26,908 bases of DNA from Firmicutes bacterium UBA6226 (GCA_002441045.1 DJWQ01000038.1:13670-40577); one strand, 5' to 3'; counted from the first letter of the stretch, positions 16,416-25,215 are shown. The notes: generated by a model not told the origin, from the letters alone. Made by a program: numbers and translations.

Positions 16416-19400
16416 TTAGTTCTTAGTGACGAATACGCCAACTTCATGTCCGTTGAGTTGGTGCATTTCGTATGGTTGCTCTTGACCAGCGACTAGAGCT
16501 GTTGCCAATGTTTCTGATTTGATGTACTCCGCATACGCTTCTACTGCATTAGCAAACGCTTCTGGCGCTTGGTAGTAGATTGTAATTTGATCCATCATTT
16601 CATAGTCATTTGCTTTTCTCATTTGTTGAACTCTTGAGATCAGCTCTCTTGCATAACCTTCAGCGATAAGTTCATCAGACAACTGCGTATCAAGGATAAT
16701 AAAACGGTTGTTTTCCATTTTAACAGTAAACCCTTCCTTGGCATTGATGTTGATGAGAACGTGCTCTGCGGTTACTTCAAACGGATTACCTTCAAGTGTA
16801 ATCATGACACTTTCGCCACCATCAAGCTTCATTGCATAAACTTGTGGGTCAAGCTTATTAAGCTCAGCAGTAAACGCACCCATACCTTTACCGATGATTG
16901 GTCCAAGTACTTTAAAGTTCGGTTTAAGTTGGAAATTCATGTAGTTTGGAAGATTGTTAGTAAACTCAACATGTTTTACGTTAAGCTCTTCCATTAAAAG
17001 TTCCACTAAATCGCCGATTAATTCTTCATACTTACCATCTACGATGATTTCGTTGATTGGTTGTCTTACTTTGATTTTAACCGATTCACGAGCAGATCTG
17101 CCTAATGTCGTAAGATCTCTTACAAGGTCCATTCTAGACTCTACGCGTAGGTCAATTAATGACTCAACCACCTCAGGGTATTGACTAACGTGTACCGAAG
17201 CCTCTCCAGTTAAGTTTCTGTAGATTTCTTCAGTGATGAACGGTGCAAAAGGTGCAGCCAATTGACAGACAGTAATTAGAACTTCATTAGTCGTATTATA
17301 AACTGATTTTTTATCCTCTGTTAATTCAGAATCCCAGAATCTTCTTCTCGATCTTCTGATGTACCAGTTTGATAAATCTTCACTTACAAACTCTTGAATC
17401 TTTCTTACTGCTTTAGTCATATCAAACACATTTACGTCTTCACGCACTGCTTTGATCAATGAGTTCAGTTTAGATAATATCCATCTGTCAAGTTCTGGAC
17501 GGTCTTCTGGTTTAACATAGAAGCTGTTAACATCGATCTTATCTGTATTTGCATATAATGTGAAGAAGTTATAAACGTTCTTGATTGTACCAAAGAACTT
17601 AGAATTAACTTCAATCAAACCATCTTCGTCAAATTTGGTTGGCGTCCATGCTGGTGAAACGTAGTACAAGTACCATCTCACGACGTCTGCACCGTATTTG
17701 TTTAAAAGTTCAAAGGCATCTACGCCATTACCTCTTGATTTAGACATTTTCTTACCAAACTTATCTAAGATCAGGTCGTTAACTAGTACATTTTTATATG
17801 GTGATTTGCCCATTACAAACGTACTGATTGCGATCAATGAGTAGAACCAGCCTCTCGTTTGATCGATCCCTTCACAGATGAAATCAGCCGGATAGAGCGA
17901 GTCAAAGATTTCTTTGTTTTCAAATGGGTAGTGATGTTGTGCAAATGGCATAGAACCACTGTCGAACCAACTGTCGATAACATCAGGCACTCTGTTCATC
18001 GTACCGCCACATTTATCACATTTTAAGTGAACGTCATCCACATAAGGTCTATGCAGCTCAATATCTGTCGTGATCGTCTCAACTGCACGATCAACAAGTT
18101 CTTGTCTAGATCCAACTGAAGTGGTATGTCCACAGTCACATCGCCAAATATTAAGCGGCGTTCCCCAATATCTACTTCTAGAAATTGCCCAGTCATTTAA
18201 GTTCTCTAGCCAGTTGCCAAATCTTTTTTCACCCACATAGTCAGGATACCAATTAACAGAATTGTTATTTTCGATTAATTGATCTTTTAATTTTGTCATC
18301 TCAATATACCAGCTAGGTTTTGCGTAGTATAAAAGAGGTGTACGACAACGCCAGCAGTGTGGATAATTGTGATCCATTCTCTGACGTTTGAAAAGCTTGT
18401 TGTTTTCTGCAAGCCAAGTAACGATTTCTGGGTCTGCATCGATAACAAATGTGCCTTTCCAAGGTGTTTCTGTGTATTTACCTTCTTCATCAACTGGTTG
18501 TAAAACTGGTAAATTGTATCTTACGCCTGTGTTGTAGTCATCTTCACCAAATGCAGGTGCCGTATGAACAATACCAGTACCGTCTTCTACTGTAACGTAG
18601 TCTGCGCAAGTAACGAAGAAAGCTTTTTTCTCAGTGTTAACAAATGGCATGATTTGCTCATACTCTACGTACTCCAAATCCTTACCTTTCATTTCTTCAA
18701 GAACTTCAAATTCACCTTCTAATACTTTTGGTGCAAGGTTTTTCTCGATGTAGTAAACTTCATCGTTGTATCTTACTTTTACATAGGTTTCATTTGGATT
18801 TACAGTTAATGCAACGTTTGATGCAAGTGTCCACGGTGTCGTAGTCCAAACTAGGAAATACTCATCTGCATCTTTGCGCTTAAATTTAACATAGACTGTA
18901 ACGGTTTTAATTTCTTGATAGCCTTGCGCAACCTCATGTGATGCAAGACCCGTTCCGCAGCGTGGACAGTAAGGTAAAATCTTATGTCCTTCGTAGATTA
19001 AACCTTCTTCGAAGAATTTGTTAAGGATCCACCACTCAGTTTCGATATAGTCGTTTTCAAGCGTAATATATGGGTGATCAAGGTCGATGAGGTATGCCAT
19101 TTTTTTCGTCATTTCTCTCCAAGCATCTTCATACTCGAAAACAGATGAACGACATTGATGGTTAAAATTCTCAATACCATATGCTTCAATTGCTGATTTA
19201 TCATTTAATTTAAGTCTTTTTTCAACTTCAATTTCAACTGGAAGTCCATGTGTATCCCATCCTGCTTTACGTTTAACTTGATAGCCTTGCATGGTTTTAA
19301 CACGGCACACTGAATCTTTAAGGGCACGTGAAATAACGTGGTGAATTCCAGGTCTACCATTTGCAGTAGGCGGTCCTTCATAAAAAATAAATGCAGGTTT

Positions 19401-19511
19401 TCCTTCTCTGCTATCAACACTTAACTTTAATAAGTCGATGTCTTCCCAATAATCTCTGACGAGTTTTTCGTTGTCTGCCACTGCATTTTTAGCCAATTCT
19501 TTGTAGCTCAT
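16416..19511 (-). CDS. ileS: Isoleucyl-tRNA synthetase, type 2 (IleRS2)
   Basis: Charges tRNA-Ile with isoleucine and edits mischarged valine. The protein is about 1031 residues, the size and build of the eukaryote-like type 2 form. The N-terminal catalytic region has GPPTANGRP followed by GIHH at residues 55-58, where most class I enzymes have HXGH. The CP1 editing domain follows, with WTTTPWTLASN; KKMSKSRGNG is near residue 588. Cys clusters CPRC, CWRC, CDC and CDKC probably bind zinc. I prefer the ATG at 19511 (nine bases after AAAGG) over the one at 19520, which abuts the site. It is expressed from its own promoter through a T-box leader. Confidence 0.96.
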   Translation of the reverse strand: MSYKELAKNAVADNEKLVRDYWEDIDLLKLSVDSREGKPAFIFYEGPPTANGRPGIHHVISRALKDSVCRVKTMQGYQVKRKAGWDTHGLPVEIEVEKRLKLNDKSAIEAYGIENFNHQCRSSVFEYEDAWREMTKKMAYLIDLDHPYITLENDYIETEWWILNKFFEEGLIYEGHKILPYCPRCGTGLASHEVAQGYQEIKTVTVYVKFKRKDADEYFLVWTTTPWTLASNVALTVNPNETYVKVRYNDEVYYIEKNLAPKVLEGEFEVLEEMKGKDLEYVEYEQIMPFVNTEKKAFFVTCADYVTVEDGTGIVHTAPAFGEDDYNTGVRYNLPVLQPVDEEGKYTETPWKGTFVIDADPEIVTWLAENNKLFKRQRMDHNYPHCWRCRTPLLYYAKPSWYIEMTKLKDQLIENNNSVNWYPDYVGEKRFGNWLENLNDWAISRSRYWGTPLNIWRCDCGHTTSVGSRQELVDRAVETITTDIELHRPYVDDVHLKCDKCGGTMNRVPDVIDSWFDSGSMPFAQHHYPFENKEIFDSLYPADFICEGIDQTRGWFYSLIAISTFVMGKSPYKNVLVNDLILDKFGKKMSKSRGNGVDAFELLNKYGADVVRWYLYYVSPAWTPTKFDEDGLIEVNSKFFGTIKNVYNFFTLYANTDKIDVNSFYVKPEDRPELDRWILSKLNSLIKAVREDVNVFDMTKAVRKIQEFVSEDLSNWYIRRSRRRFWDSELTEDKKSVYNTTNEVLITVCQLAAPFAPFITEEIYRNLTGEASVHVSQYPEVVESLIDLRVESRMDLVRDLTTLGRSARESVKIKVRQPINEIIVDGKYEELIGDLVELLMEELNVKHVEFTNNLPNYMNFQLKPNFKVLGPIIGKGMGAFTAELNKLDPQVYAMKLDGGESVMITLEGNPFEVTAEHVLININAKEGFTVKMENNRFIILDTQLSDELIAEGYARELISRVQQMRKANDYEMMDQITIYYQAPEAFANAVEAYAEYIKSETLATALVAGQEQPYEMHQLNGHEVGVFVTKN

Positions 19512-19545
19512 CTTAGTCATCCTTTCAATCCGTATTTCAAAAAAA

Positions 19546-19775
19546 TAAAAATCCCATAGCTTGCGCTATGGGACGAATAAACCGTGGTACCACCCAAATT
19601 TCACTCATACGAGTGCTTCATTCATGATAACGGTATTTAACCGGTTCTCGCTACTGTAAGTTCACAAGAACAACTATGGGTGATATTCATTATAAAGCGC
19701 CATGTCAATTCTCACCAACCATTGACTCTCTGAATGGATTTATAATTACTCGTCCCAATTTTAGTTTATGTCTTA
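19546..19775 (-). promoter_or_regulatory. T-box riboswitch leader of ileS, with terminator
   Basis: Reading the minus strand: a start segment GGGACGAGTA, stem I with an AGAGAG/GGTTGGTGAGAA region, and a specifier loop TGAATATCACC where ATC (19682-19684) is an isoleucine codon. Then comes the hallmark T-box TGGGTGGTACCACGG (19582-19596), whose TGGT would pair with the uncharged tRNA end, and finally a terminator CCCATAGC-GCAA-GCTATGGG (19553-19572) followed by a long T run. Uncharged tRNA-Ile should favour the antiterminator and allow ileS transcription. This accounts for the whole gap between divIVA and ileS. Confidence 0.95.
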
Positions 19776-19788
19776 TTAGTTTTTTATA

Positions 19789-19817
19789 ATTATAGCTGAA
19801 TATAGATAAAGCGTCAA
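19789..19817 (-). promoter_or_regulatory. Sigma-A promoter of ileS
   Basis: On the minus strand TTGACG (19812-19817) and TATAAT (19789-19794) are 17 bases apart, directly after the divIVA stop and ahead of the T-box. No terminator separates divIVA from it. Confidence 0.88.
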
Positions 19818-19826
19818 CAGTATTTG

Positions 19827-20273
19827 TTACTCAGCCATTGTATCATCAAGTGCTTTAAGCTGATTTTCAACCAGCATTTTGAAGCGCATCTGGAAAGATT
19901 GTAATGCATGCTTTGCTTCTTCATGTCTCTTAATTACTGTAAGTACTTCGTTATTTGCATCACTGATGATGGATTTCGCTTGATCATCTGCTTTTTGAAT
20001 AATAAAGTCCGCTTTTTCATGTGCTGACTTGATCATATCTTCAGAAGTACGCTGAGCTAGAATCATCGCTTCATTGATGGTTTTTTCCATCACTTGATAA
20101 CGATCAAGCTGCTTTTCCATTTCACTGATTTTTGCTGTGGTTTCGATGTTGACCTGTATTAATTCTTCCATACTTCTAACGATTAATGCGAGGTATTCTT
20201 CCACTTCTACTTCGTTATAACCACGTAAACTCTTTGAAAACTGTTTGTTTTGTATATCAAGTGGTGTCAACAT
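19827..20273 (-). CDS. divIVA: DivIVA-domain cell division/polarity protein
   Basis: DivIVA proteins sense membrane curvature at poles and septa and recruit division or cell-wall proteins. The 148-residue product has the N-terminal lipid-binding segment LTPLDIQNKQFSKSLRGYNE-V-E-V-E-E-Y-L, followed by a long coiled coil (about 30-140) rich in Glu, Lys, Ala and Gln. It is shorter than B. subtilis DivIVA (164) but normal for clostridial members. The start follows GGGGGAAG, 12 bases after the ylmH stop. It ends the sepF-yggT-ylmH-divIVA cluster, the standard context. Confidence 0.93.
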   Translation of the reverse strand: MLTPLDIQNKQFSKSLRGYNEVEVEEYLALIVRSMEELIQVNIETTAKISEMEKQLDRYQVMEKTINEAMILAQRTSEDMIKSAHEKADFIIQKADDQAKSIISDANNEVLTVIKRHEEAKHALQSFQMRFKMLVENQLKALDDTMAE

Positions 20274-20285
20274 ACTTCTTCCCCC

Positions 20286-21083
20286 TTATCGCTTATAAAG
20301 TGATAAAATCACTCTTATTCTCTCTTTTTTAGTAGTACCTTCTATTGAATTCAAAACCATTCTTCCAAATCCACGAACGGAGATCATATCGTTTTGATCT
20401 AACTGATGGTCTGTTTTCGCACAAATTTGATGGTTCACTTTAACGCGTTCAGATTCGATAAGCTTTTGTGTTTCTGATCTTGATAAGTTATAACCAGCTG
20501 CGATAATGGCATCCAATCTTAAACTTTTAACTGTGGTCATCGTCTCTTTCGTATCGACGCATTTTTCAGTTGCTTGCTCTAGCGGTATGCGATTGATCGA
20601 TACAGCTGCGCGACCCACTTGTTCAAGATGCATGCATATATAATCTTCAAGCTCTTTCGAAACCAATACTTGTGCGCAATTGTCTGTTATAACGATATCG
20701 CCGATTTTTTCGCGTTTGATTCCCAGTGCCATGAGTGCGCCTAAAACGTCCTTGTGTTCAATTTTATTAAACTTAGTATTATAAGTTATCTCAAGTAGGC
20801 CAACGCTGTTATGAGGCAACACAGGCTCTGAATACTCAGTTCTAAAAATGAGCTTTGCCCGTTCGGCACCATTAAATCCACCAAACTTTTCACAAATGAT
20901 TTCATCTGCATATTTCGAAGCCATTTGCTCAAAGCAGTAGATCAGATCTGGAGTCAAAAAATCGCTGATATTGGTTTCAAAATATGCCTCAGTATCGACC
21001 AGATTGTCTAAGGTTTTTAGAAACAATCCATCAGCATCGATAAATGAAGCATATTGTTTGAGTATTGCATTTTTATTTATCAT
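20286..21083 (-). CDS. ylmH: YlmH-family S4 RNA-binding protein
   Basis: YlmH proteins have an N-terminal domain of unclear detail and a C-terminal S4 RNA-binding domain; in B. subtilis YlmH has been tied to ribosome rescue as a parallel of RqcH-linked quality control. The 265-residue protein has the family motif FGGFNGAERAKLIF (about 67-80) and an S4 domain near 185-245 (LRLDAIIAAGYNLSRSETQKLI, VKVNHQ, DMISVRGFGR). The start ATG overlaps the yggT stop as TAATG, and no good Shine-Dalgarno sequence is visible, so its translation probably depends on reinitiation after yggT. Confidence 0.92.
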   Translation of the reverse strand: MINKNAILKQYASFIDADGLFLKTLDNLVDTEAYFETNISDFLTPDLIYCFEQMASKYADEIICEKFGGFNGAERAKLIFRTEYSEPVLPHNSVGLLEITYNTKFNKIEHKDVLGALMALGIKREKIGDIVITDNCAQVLVSKELEDYICMHLEQVGRAAVSINRIPLEQATEKCVDTKETMTTVKSLRLDAIIAAGYNLSRSETQKLIESERVKVNHQICAKTDHQLDQNDMISVRGFGRMVLNSIEGTTKKERIRVILSLYKR

Positions 21084-21343
21084 TATAAAGATAAAACGAT
21101 ACCCATTAGAACCTGTAATAAAATTAATGCGACAAGCGGACTAAAATCCACCATATTACCGCCAATTTTAAGTTTAAATAACAGATTTCTAATTGGACTT
21201 AGAATAGGTTCTGTAATCTGGATCAAAAATTTCATAATTGGATTTCTTGGGTCGCGAATAAACCAAGATAAAATTGCTCTACCAAATATGAGATATAAAA
21301 TAACTTGTAAAAAATAATAGATTGCTACTTTAAGCTCTAACAT
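21083..21343 (-). CDS. yggT: YggT/YlmG-family small membrane protein
   Basis: An 86-residue protein with two hydrophobic helices (about 3-28 and 65-86) and the YggT loop between them: LSWFIRDPRNPIMKFLIQITEPILSPIRNLL carries the family's conserved DPRNP-like and EP-L-P-R elements. Members are found beside sepF in Firmicutes, cyanobacteria and plastids, and are linked to division or cell-shape functions. AAGGGGAAG precedes the ATG. Its stop overlaps the start of ylmH. Confidence 0.92.
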   Translation of the reverse strand: MLELKVAIYYFLQVILYLIFGRAILSWFIRDPRNPIMKFLIQITEPILSPIRNLLFKLKIGGNMVDFSPLVALILLQVLMGIVLSL

Positions 21344-21357
21344 ACTTCCCCTTTCAA

Positions 21358-21858
21358 TTACTCACGAAGCCAATTGTTAATTGGTGTTTCGGTTTTATTA
21401 ATGACGTCTCCTGTTATGTCTACATTTTGAGGTGCTAATATGAAGATCCCTTTAGCAACTTGCTGAATATGACCATCTAATGCATATAGAGCACCTGAGC
21501 AAAAGTCAAAAATCTTACGACCTAGATCTTTATCTAAATCAGAAATGTTCATGACAACTGGTCTTCTGCTCTTAAGTGTATCGACGATATTCGTTGATTC
21601 TTCAAAACTCTTAGGATTAAACAGCACCACATTCATTTGTGCATTTGAGTGGATGTTTAAGATTTTATTAGAAGTTTTAATCGTGTTCATCGATTTGTTC
21701 GATGCGTCTGAAATAGCATTTAAAGTCATGTTCGTTTCTTCAGTTTCAAGGTCTGTTCTCTTCATATCTTGATAGAAATCTTCAGTTCTATCTTCAGCTT
21801 CTTCATGTGAGTCAACACCCCAGAAAAACTTAATCTTGTCAATAAAGCGATCCGCCAT
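21358..21858 (-). CDS. sepF: Cell division protein SepF
   Basis: SepF binds membrane and the C-terminal tail of FtsZ, anchoring and aligning Z-ring filaments. The 166-residue protein has an N-terminal amphipathic membrane helix (MADRFIDKIKFFWG), a variable acidic linker (about 15-70), and the conserved C-terminal domain (about 72-157) with VVLFNPKSFEES, RPVVMNISDLD, RKIFDFCSGALYALDG and IFILAP. The length and neighbours (yggS upstream, yggT downstream) are standard. GAGGAGG lies before the ATG. Confidence 0.96.
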   Translation of the reverse strand: MADRFIDKIKFFWGVDSHEEAEDRTEDFYQDMKRTDLETEETNMTLNAISDASNKSMNTIKTSNKILNIHSNAQMNVVLFNPKSFEESTNIVDTLKSRRPVVMNISDLDKDLGRKIFDFCSGALYALDGHIQQVAKGIFILAPQNVDITGDVINKTETPINNWLRE

Positions 21859-21879
21859 TTATATGCCTCCTCTTAGGAT

Positions 21880-22578
21880 TTAATAATTTCTATTACCATA
21901 AATTCTTGTACCCACACGAATCATGTTTGCGCCTTCTTCAATTGCTACGCCAAAGTCACCCGACATACCCATTGACAGATATTTTGCTGCCACATTATCG
22001 ATTTTAATATCATCAAGGCGATCAAAGAGTCCTTTCATCACCTTAAAGTCATCTCTTAAAGTTTCTGGATCATCGACAAAAGGTGCGATGTTCATAAGTC
22101 CACAAACTTTGATGTTCTTAAGATTGCCTATTTCTTTTATAAGATCGATTACATTTTCAGGTGACACGCCAAACTTTTGAGTTTCATCAGCGACATTGAC
22201 TTGAATCAGAACTTCTTGTACTTTTCCAATCTTTTGTGCACGAGATGATATCTCCTCAGCCAATTTGAGACTGTCCACCGAATGAATTAAATCAACCTTA
22301 TCAATTATATATTTTACTTTATTTGTTTGTAAATGTCCAATCAGATGCCATTTAACGCCTTTTGTCACTTGATCATATTTTCTAGTAATCTCTTGTACTT
22401 TATTTTCACCGATATCGGTTATCCCATATGCGATGGAAGCGTTCATAACATCTGCTTCGTAAGTCTTTGTAACGCCTATGAGTGTTATTTCATCTCTATT
22501 TCTCGAAGCTCTTTTACAAGCTTCATTAATTTCTAATTCTAGTGCTTCCAGTTGAGTCTTTAAATAACTTAACGCCAC
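21880..22578 (-). CDS. YggS/PLPBP-family PLP homeostasis protein
   Basis: A pyridoxal-phosphate-binding protein thought to buffer PLP in the cell. The 232-residue protein is a fold type III barrel without the catalytic domain of alanine racemase. The PLP lysine is K38 in LIGVTKTY; other family motifs are GENKVQE, WHLIGHLQTNK, HSVDSLKLA, LIQVNVADE and LSMGMSGDFGVAIEEGANMIRVGTRIYG. I start at a GTG at 22578 with GGAGG six bases upstream; the longer TTG start overlaps that site. It follows the HlyD-like gene closely and precedes sepF, the usual cluster. Confidence 0.94.
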   Translation of the reverse strand: MALSYLKTQLEALELEINEACKRASRNRDEITLIGVTKTYEADVMNASIAYGITDIGENKVQEITRKYDQVTKGVKWHLIGHLQTNKVKYIIDKVDLIHSVDSLKLAEEISSRAQKIGKVQEVLIQVNVADETQKFGVSPENVIDLIKEIGNLKNIKVCGLMNIAPFVDDPETLRDDFKVMKGLFDRLDDIKIDNVAAKYLSMGMSGDFGVAIEEGANMIRVGTRIYGNRNY

Positions 22579-22593
22579 TGCTTGCCTCCACAA

Positions 22594-23829
22594 TTATTTA
22601 ATTCTATCGCCTGCCTTATATTGACTTGCGCCTCGAACAACCTCTTGATTTTGTTTGATGCTTCTAACGATCCCTTTGGCTTGATCAAAGTATTGTTCAT
22701 TATAAACGATTGCAGACTCATCATCGTAGCCGAGTATTTTAACAGGTGTGAAAACCAGTTTTCGTTCTTTGTCTACAACATAAACACCGATTTGACCATC
22801 GATATTGACGATAGAGTCCATTTCAATCTTTAATCCTCTATAGTTTTCTCTAACGATGCTACAGTTGATGATTCTGCGGTTAAAGAAGCTATCAAAACCT
22901 TCGCGTAGTTGGATGACAGCAACTGCATTTTGATCATTTGTAAAAACGTCGTAAATGTCACCTTCTAGGCTTTTTCCATCGATAACAACTGTAATTTTCT
23001 GAACGTTTTTATAGGTCTCAATTTCTTCATTAGATACAATGGCTGCTATAAAGTAGTTGACATTATCAACGATTTTAAATAATTTATCCTTCGGTTTTAC
23101 AGTAGCGTGGACCAATGAGGTTTCATTTAGTACCAAAGAACTAATCTCATCATAGTTGATGTTATACAAGTTATCAATAGTCAGAAAGTCCTCATATCCG
23201 TCTGTTTTATAGGTTAAGATGCCACTTGCAGGCGCATAGATCGCTTGTTTCTGTCCTTCTAAAAGGATGCCTTCGCCAATTGTCTTTTCTGCATAAGATG
23301 CCGTTCTATTTGACAAGAACTTGTTTTCGGTTTGCAATTTCTCCAATCGATCTAGCTTTTGAATTAATTGTTGCTTTAAAACGGGAATTTCATCAAACTG
23401 CTTTGCATTCATACTAAATATAATCTGATTTTTTAATGTAGTGATATCGTATTCAAGGGAGTTGTAATCGAACTCAATTTTTTTACGATTTTCTTCACGC
23501 TCATCGGCAGCAGCTTCTTCTGATGCTGTACCATCATTATATATTTCAGCGATTTGATGGTTTTTCGTTACAACTTCACCCTCGTTTGCGAAATAAGTGA
23601 TTTTGCCTGTTAAATTGGTATCGACAATCAACTCATTTCTCAGTACCAATGCAGAATACTGATTCTCAATATTAAGGTTACCTACCTCAACCAAATAGGT
23701 TGATTGTTCATTATAAAATAAGTCTAATCCTAACCTTATGACAAAATAGAAAAAAATACCGGCAACTGCTAGGCTTACCACTATTCTGCCATATTTTGGC
23801 CGTCGCTTTTTACGTTTCTTAATCGCCAT
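22594..23829 (-). CDS. HlyD-like membrane-anchored adaptor protein
   Basis: The 411-residue protein has a very basic N-terminus (KKRKKRRPK), one membrane helix (about 15-36), and then an outward-facing region built like an HlyD/RND adaptor. It has a half-barrel/lipoyl part with GKITYFANEGEVVTKNHQIAEIY, a coiled-coil hairpin (about 105-165), and a second lipoyl half with ILLEGQKQAIYAPASGILTYK, followed by beta domains. No ABC transporter or outer-membrane partner is nearby. HlyD-like genes are often found in this sepF/yggS neighbourhood in Clostridia, suggesting a division- or envelope-linked role; that is inference. It overlaps the yggS ribosome binding site, so the genes are co-transcribed. 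Confidence 0.82.
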   Translation of the reverse strand: MAIKKRKKRRPKYGRIVVSLAVAGIFFYFVIRLGLDLFYNEQSTYLVEVGNLNIENQYSALVLRNELIVDTNLTGKITYFANEGEVVTKNHQIAEIYNDGTASEEAAADEREENRKKIEFDYNSLEYDITTLKNQIIFSMNAKQFDEIPVLKQQLIQKLDRLEKLQTENKFLSNRTASYAEKTIGEGILLEGQKQAIYAPASGILTYKTDGYEDFLTIDNLYNINYDEISSLVLNETSLVHATVKPKDKLFKIVDNVNYFIAAIVSNEEIETYKNVQKITVVIDGKSLEGDIYDVFTNDQNAVAVIQLREGFDSFFNRRIINCSIVRENYRGLKIEMDSIVNIDGQIGVYVVDKERKLVFTPVKILGYDDESAIVYNEQYFDQAKGIVRSIKQNQEVVRGASQYKAGDRIK

Positions 23830-23849
23830 AATTTACCTCATCATGCGAA

Positions 23850-24878
23850 TTATTTCCAACCGTCTAAGTTAGTAGCATAATCATCGAGTTCGTGTTTTCT
23901 TTGACGCGTCATCAAATGACCCACTGCATCTCTTGCGTTTTTACCTTCATATAGAACGCGATAGAGCTCAGTCGTAATTGGCATCTCAATATTGTAGCGT
24001 TCTTTTAAAAGATATGCTGCTTTAATTGTAAAAGCACCTTCCACGACCATACCGATTTCCTTAGTTGCTTCTTCAAGTGGTTTACCTTGTCCAAGTAAAA
24101 TCCCACAGCGTCTATTTCTACTGTGCATACTGGTACACGTAACGATCAAGTCTCCTACACCTGTTAAGCCTTTAAATGTTTCCATGTTAGCGCCCATTTC
24201 ATTACCTAATGTTGCAATTTCCTTTATACCTCTTGTAATGAGTGCCGCCTTCGCGTTGTCACCATAACCTAAACCATCACTGACGCCAGCACCAAGAGCA
24301 ATGATATTCTTAAGTGCACCACTGATTTCCACACCAATAACATCAGGGTTGGTATAGACGCGCATGTAGTCATTTGAAAACAAATCTTGAACCAGTTCAG
24401 CAGCCACTCTTGACTTTGATGCAGAGACTAAAGCTGTCGGCAGTTTCAAAGCCACTTCTTCAGCATGAGATGGCCCAGATAAGACAACAAATGTAGCGCC
24501 TGGCAATAGTCGCTCAGTGATTTGTGACATGGTCTCAAGTCCATCTAAATCTATTCCCTTTGAAACATTAACTAAGATGGAACTTTGATCGATATATTTA
24601 TCTTCAATTAAAGATTGAAGTGTTTTGCTATATTGTTGAGACGGTACAGAAAACAAGATCAATTCTGCGTCTTGAAAAGCTTCTTCTTTATTATTTGTAA
24701 ATGTAATCGCCTCTGGAATCATGATTTCAGGAAGATATTTTACATTTTTATGTGTTCGGTTAATTTCATCTATTTGTTCTTTATTTCTTGCCCATACTTT
24801 AACTTGGTGACCATTTTCATTTAGTACCATAGAAAGTGCTGTACCCCAGCTTCCGGCAGCAATGACAGTTACTCTCAA
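23850..24878 (-). CDS. gpsA: Glycerol-3-phosphate dehydrogenase [NAD(P)+] (GpsA)
   Basis: Reduces dihydroxyacetone phosphate to sn-glycerol 3-phosphate for phospholipid synthesis. The 342-residue protein has the Rossmann loop as AAGSWG (7-12), where the family has GXGXXG, so the first Gly is Ala here. Then come VSKGID, LSGPSHAEE with the conserved SGPS, EISGALKNIIALGAGVSDGLGYGDNAKAALITRG with the catalytic Lys, and GLTGVGDLIVTCTS. The start is a TTG at 24878, four bases after AAGGAGG; the alternative TTG at 24911 has no site. plsY, often upstream, is absent; a small acidic gene is there in its place. Confidence 0.95.
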   Translation of the reverse strand: MRVTVIAAGSWGTALSMVLNENGHQVKVWARNKEQIDEINRTHKNVKYLPEIMIPEAITFTNNKEEAFQDAELILFSVPSQQYSKTLQSLIEDKYIDQSSILVNVSKGIDLDGLETMSQITERLLPGATFVVLSGPSHAEEVALKLPTALVSASKSRVAAELVQDLFSNDYMRVYTNPDVIGVEISGALKNIIALGAGVSDGLGYGDNAKAALITRGIKEIATLGNEMGANMETFKGLTGVGDLIVTCTSMHSRNRRCGILLGQGKPLEEATKEIGMVVEGAFTIKAAYLLKERYNIEMPITTELYRVLYEGKNARDAVGHLMTRQRKHELDDYATNLDGWK

Positions 24879-24921
24879 ATTGTCCTCCTTGCGATGAATC
24901 AGTTGTTTCAATCTAACCTAC

Positions 24922-24930
24922 ATTATACCA
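24922..24930 (-). promoter_or_regulatory. Extended -10 promoter of gpsA
   Basis: On the minus strand TGGTATAAT (24930 to 24922) lies about 44 bases before the gpsA start. No clear -35 at 16-18 bases. It would give the gpsA-to-divIVA cluster its own start. Confidence 0.6.
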
Positions 24931-24940
24931 CACAATAATG

Positions 24941-25141
24941 CTAATCTCCATCTTCCTCATCACTATCGTCATCATCATCGTCGTCATCATCATAGTCATC
25001 ATCATCTTCTTCTTCATCTTCATCGAAAATATCCCAAGGATTTTGCCGAATGAGTGGATTGCCCTCATCATCTTCATCTTCAATTAAATCATCATCCAAA
25101 TCGTCCTCAGGTCTTGGCCCTTCATCATAAGGTAATTCCAC
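24941..25141 (-). CDS. Small, extremely acidic protein
   Basis: I do not recognise this 66-residue protein. About 40 of its residues are Asp or Glu, and the last third is an almost pure Asp/Glu run with single Tyr and Ser breaks; the middle holds a short neutral patch (NPLIRQNPWDIF). The DNA is correspondingly low in complexity (repeats of GAT and GAC). A good GGAGG site lies five bases before the GTG at 25141; the longer TTG start is inside that site. It lies between der and gpsA after a terminator, with no promoter visible in the 35-base gap. It could be a histone-like acidic mimic or an RNA polymerase or ribosome partner, but this is only a guess. Confidence 0.65.
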   Translation of the reverse strand: MELPYDEGPRPEDDLDDDLIEDEDDEGNPLIRQNPWDIFDEDEEEDDDDYDDDDDDDDDSDEEDGD

Positions 25142-25175
25142 TTTTGCCTCCAACTTTTTTGTCTAATTACAATTC

Positions 25176-25203
25176 TAAAAAAAGGCACAGTCAAACTGCG
25201 CCT
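25176..25203 (-). terminator. Terminator after der
   Basis: On the minus strand AGGCGCAG (25196-25203) and CTGTGCCT (25183-25190) pair with one G-U around a five-base loop, followed by seven T. It lies between der and the acidic gene. Confidence 0.85.
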
Positions 25204-25215
25204 ATATTGATAAAA

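Noticed and set aside
24947..25025. Short tandem-like repeats (TCATCG/TCATCA) suggesting a microsatellite or CRISPR
   Set aside because: They encode the Asp/Glu tail of the small acidic protein; units are short and irregular and there are no spacers.
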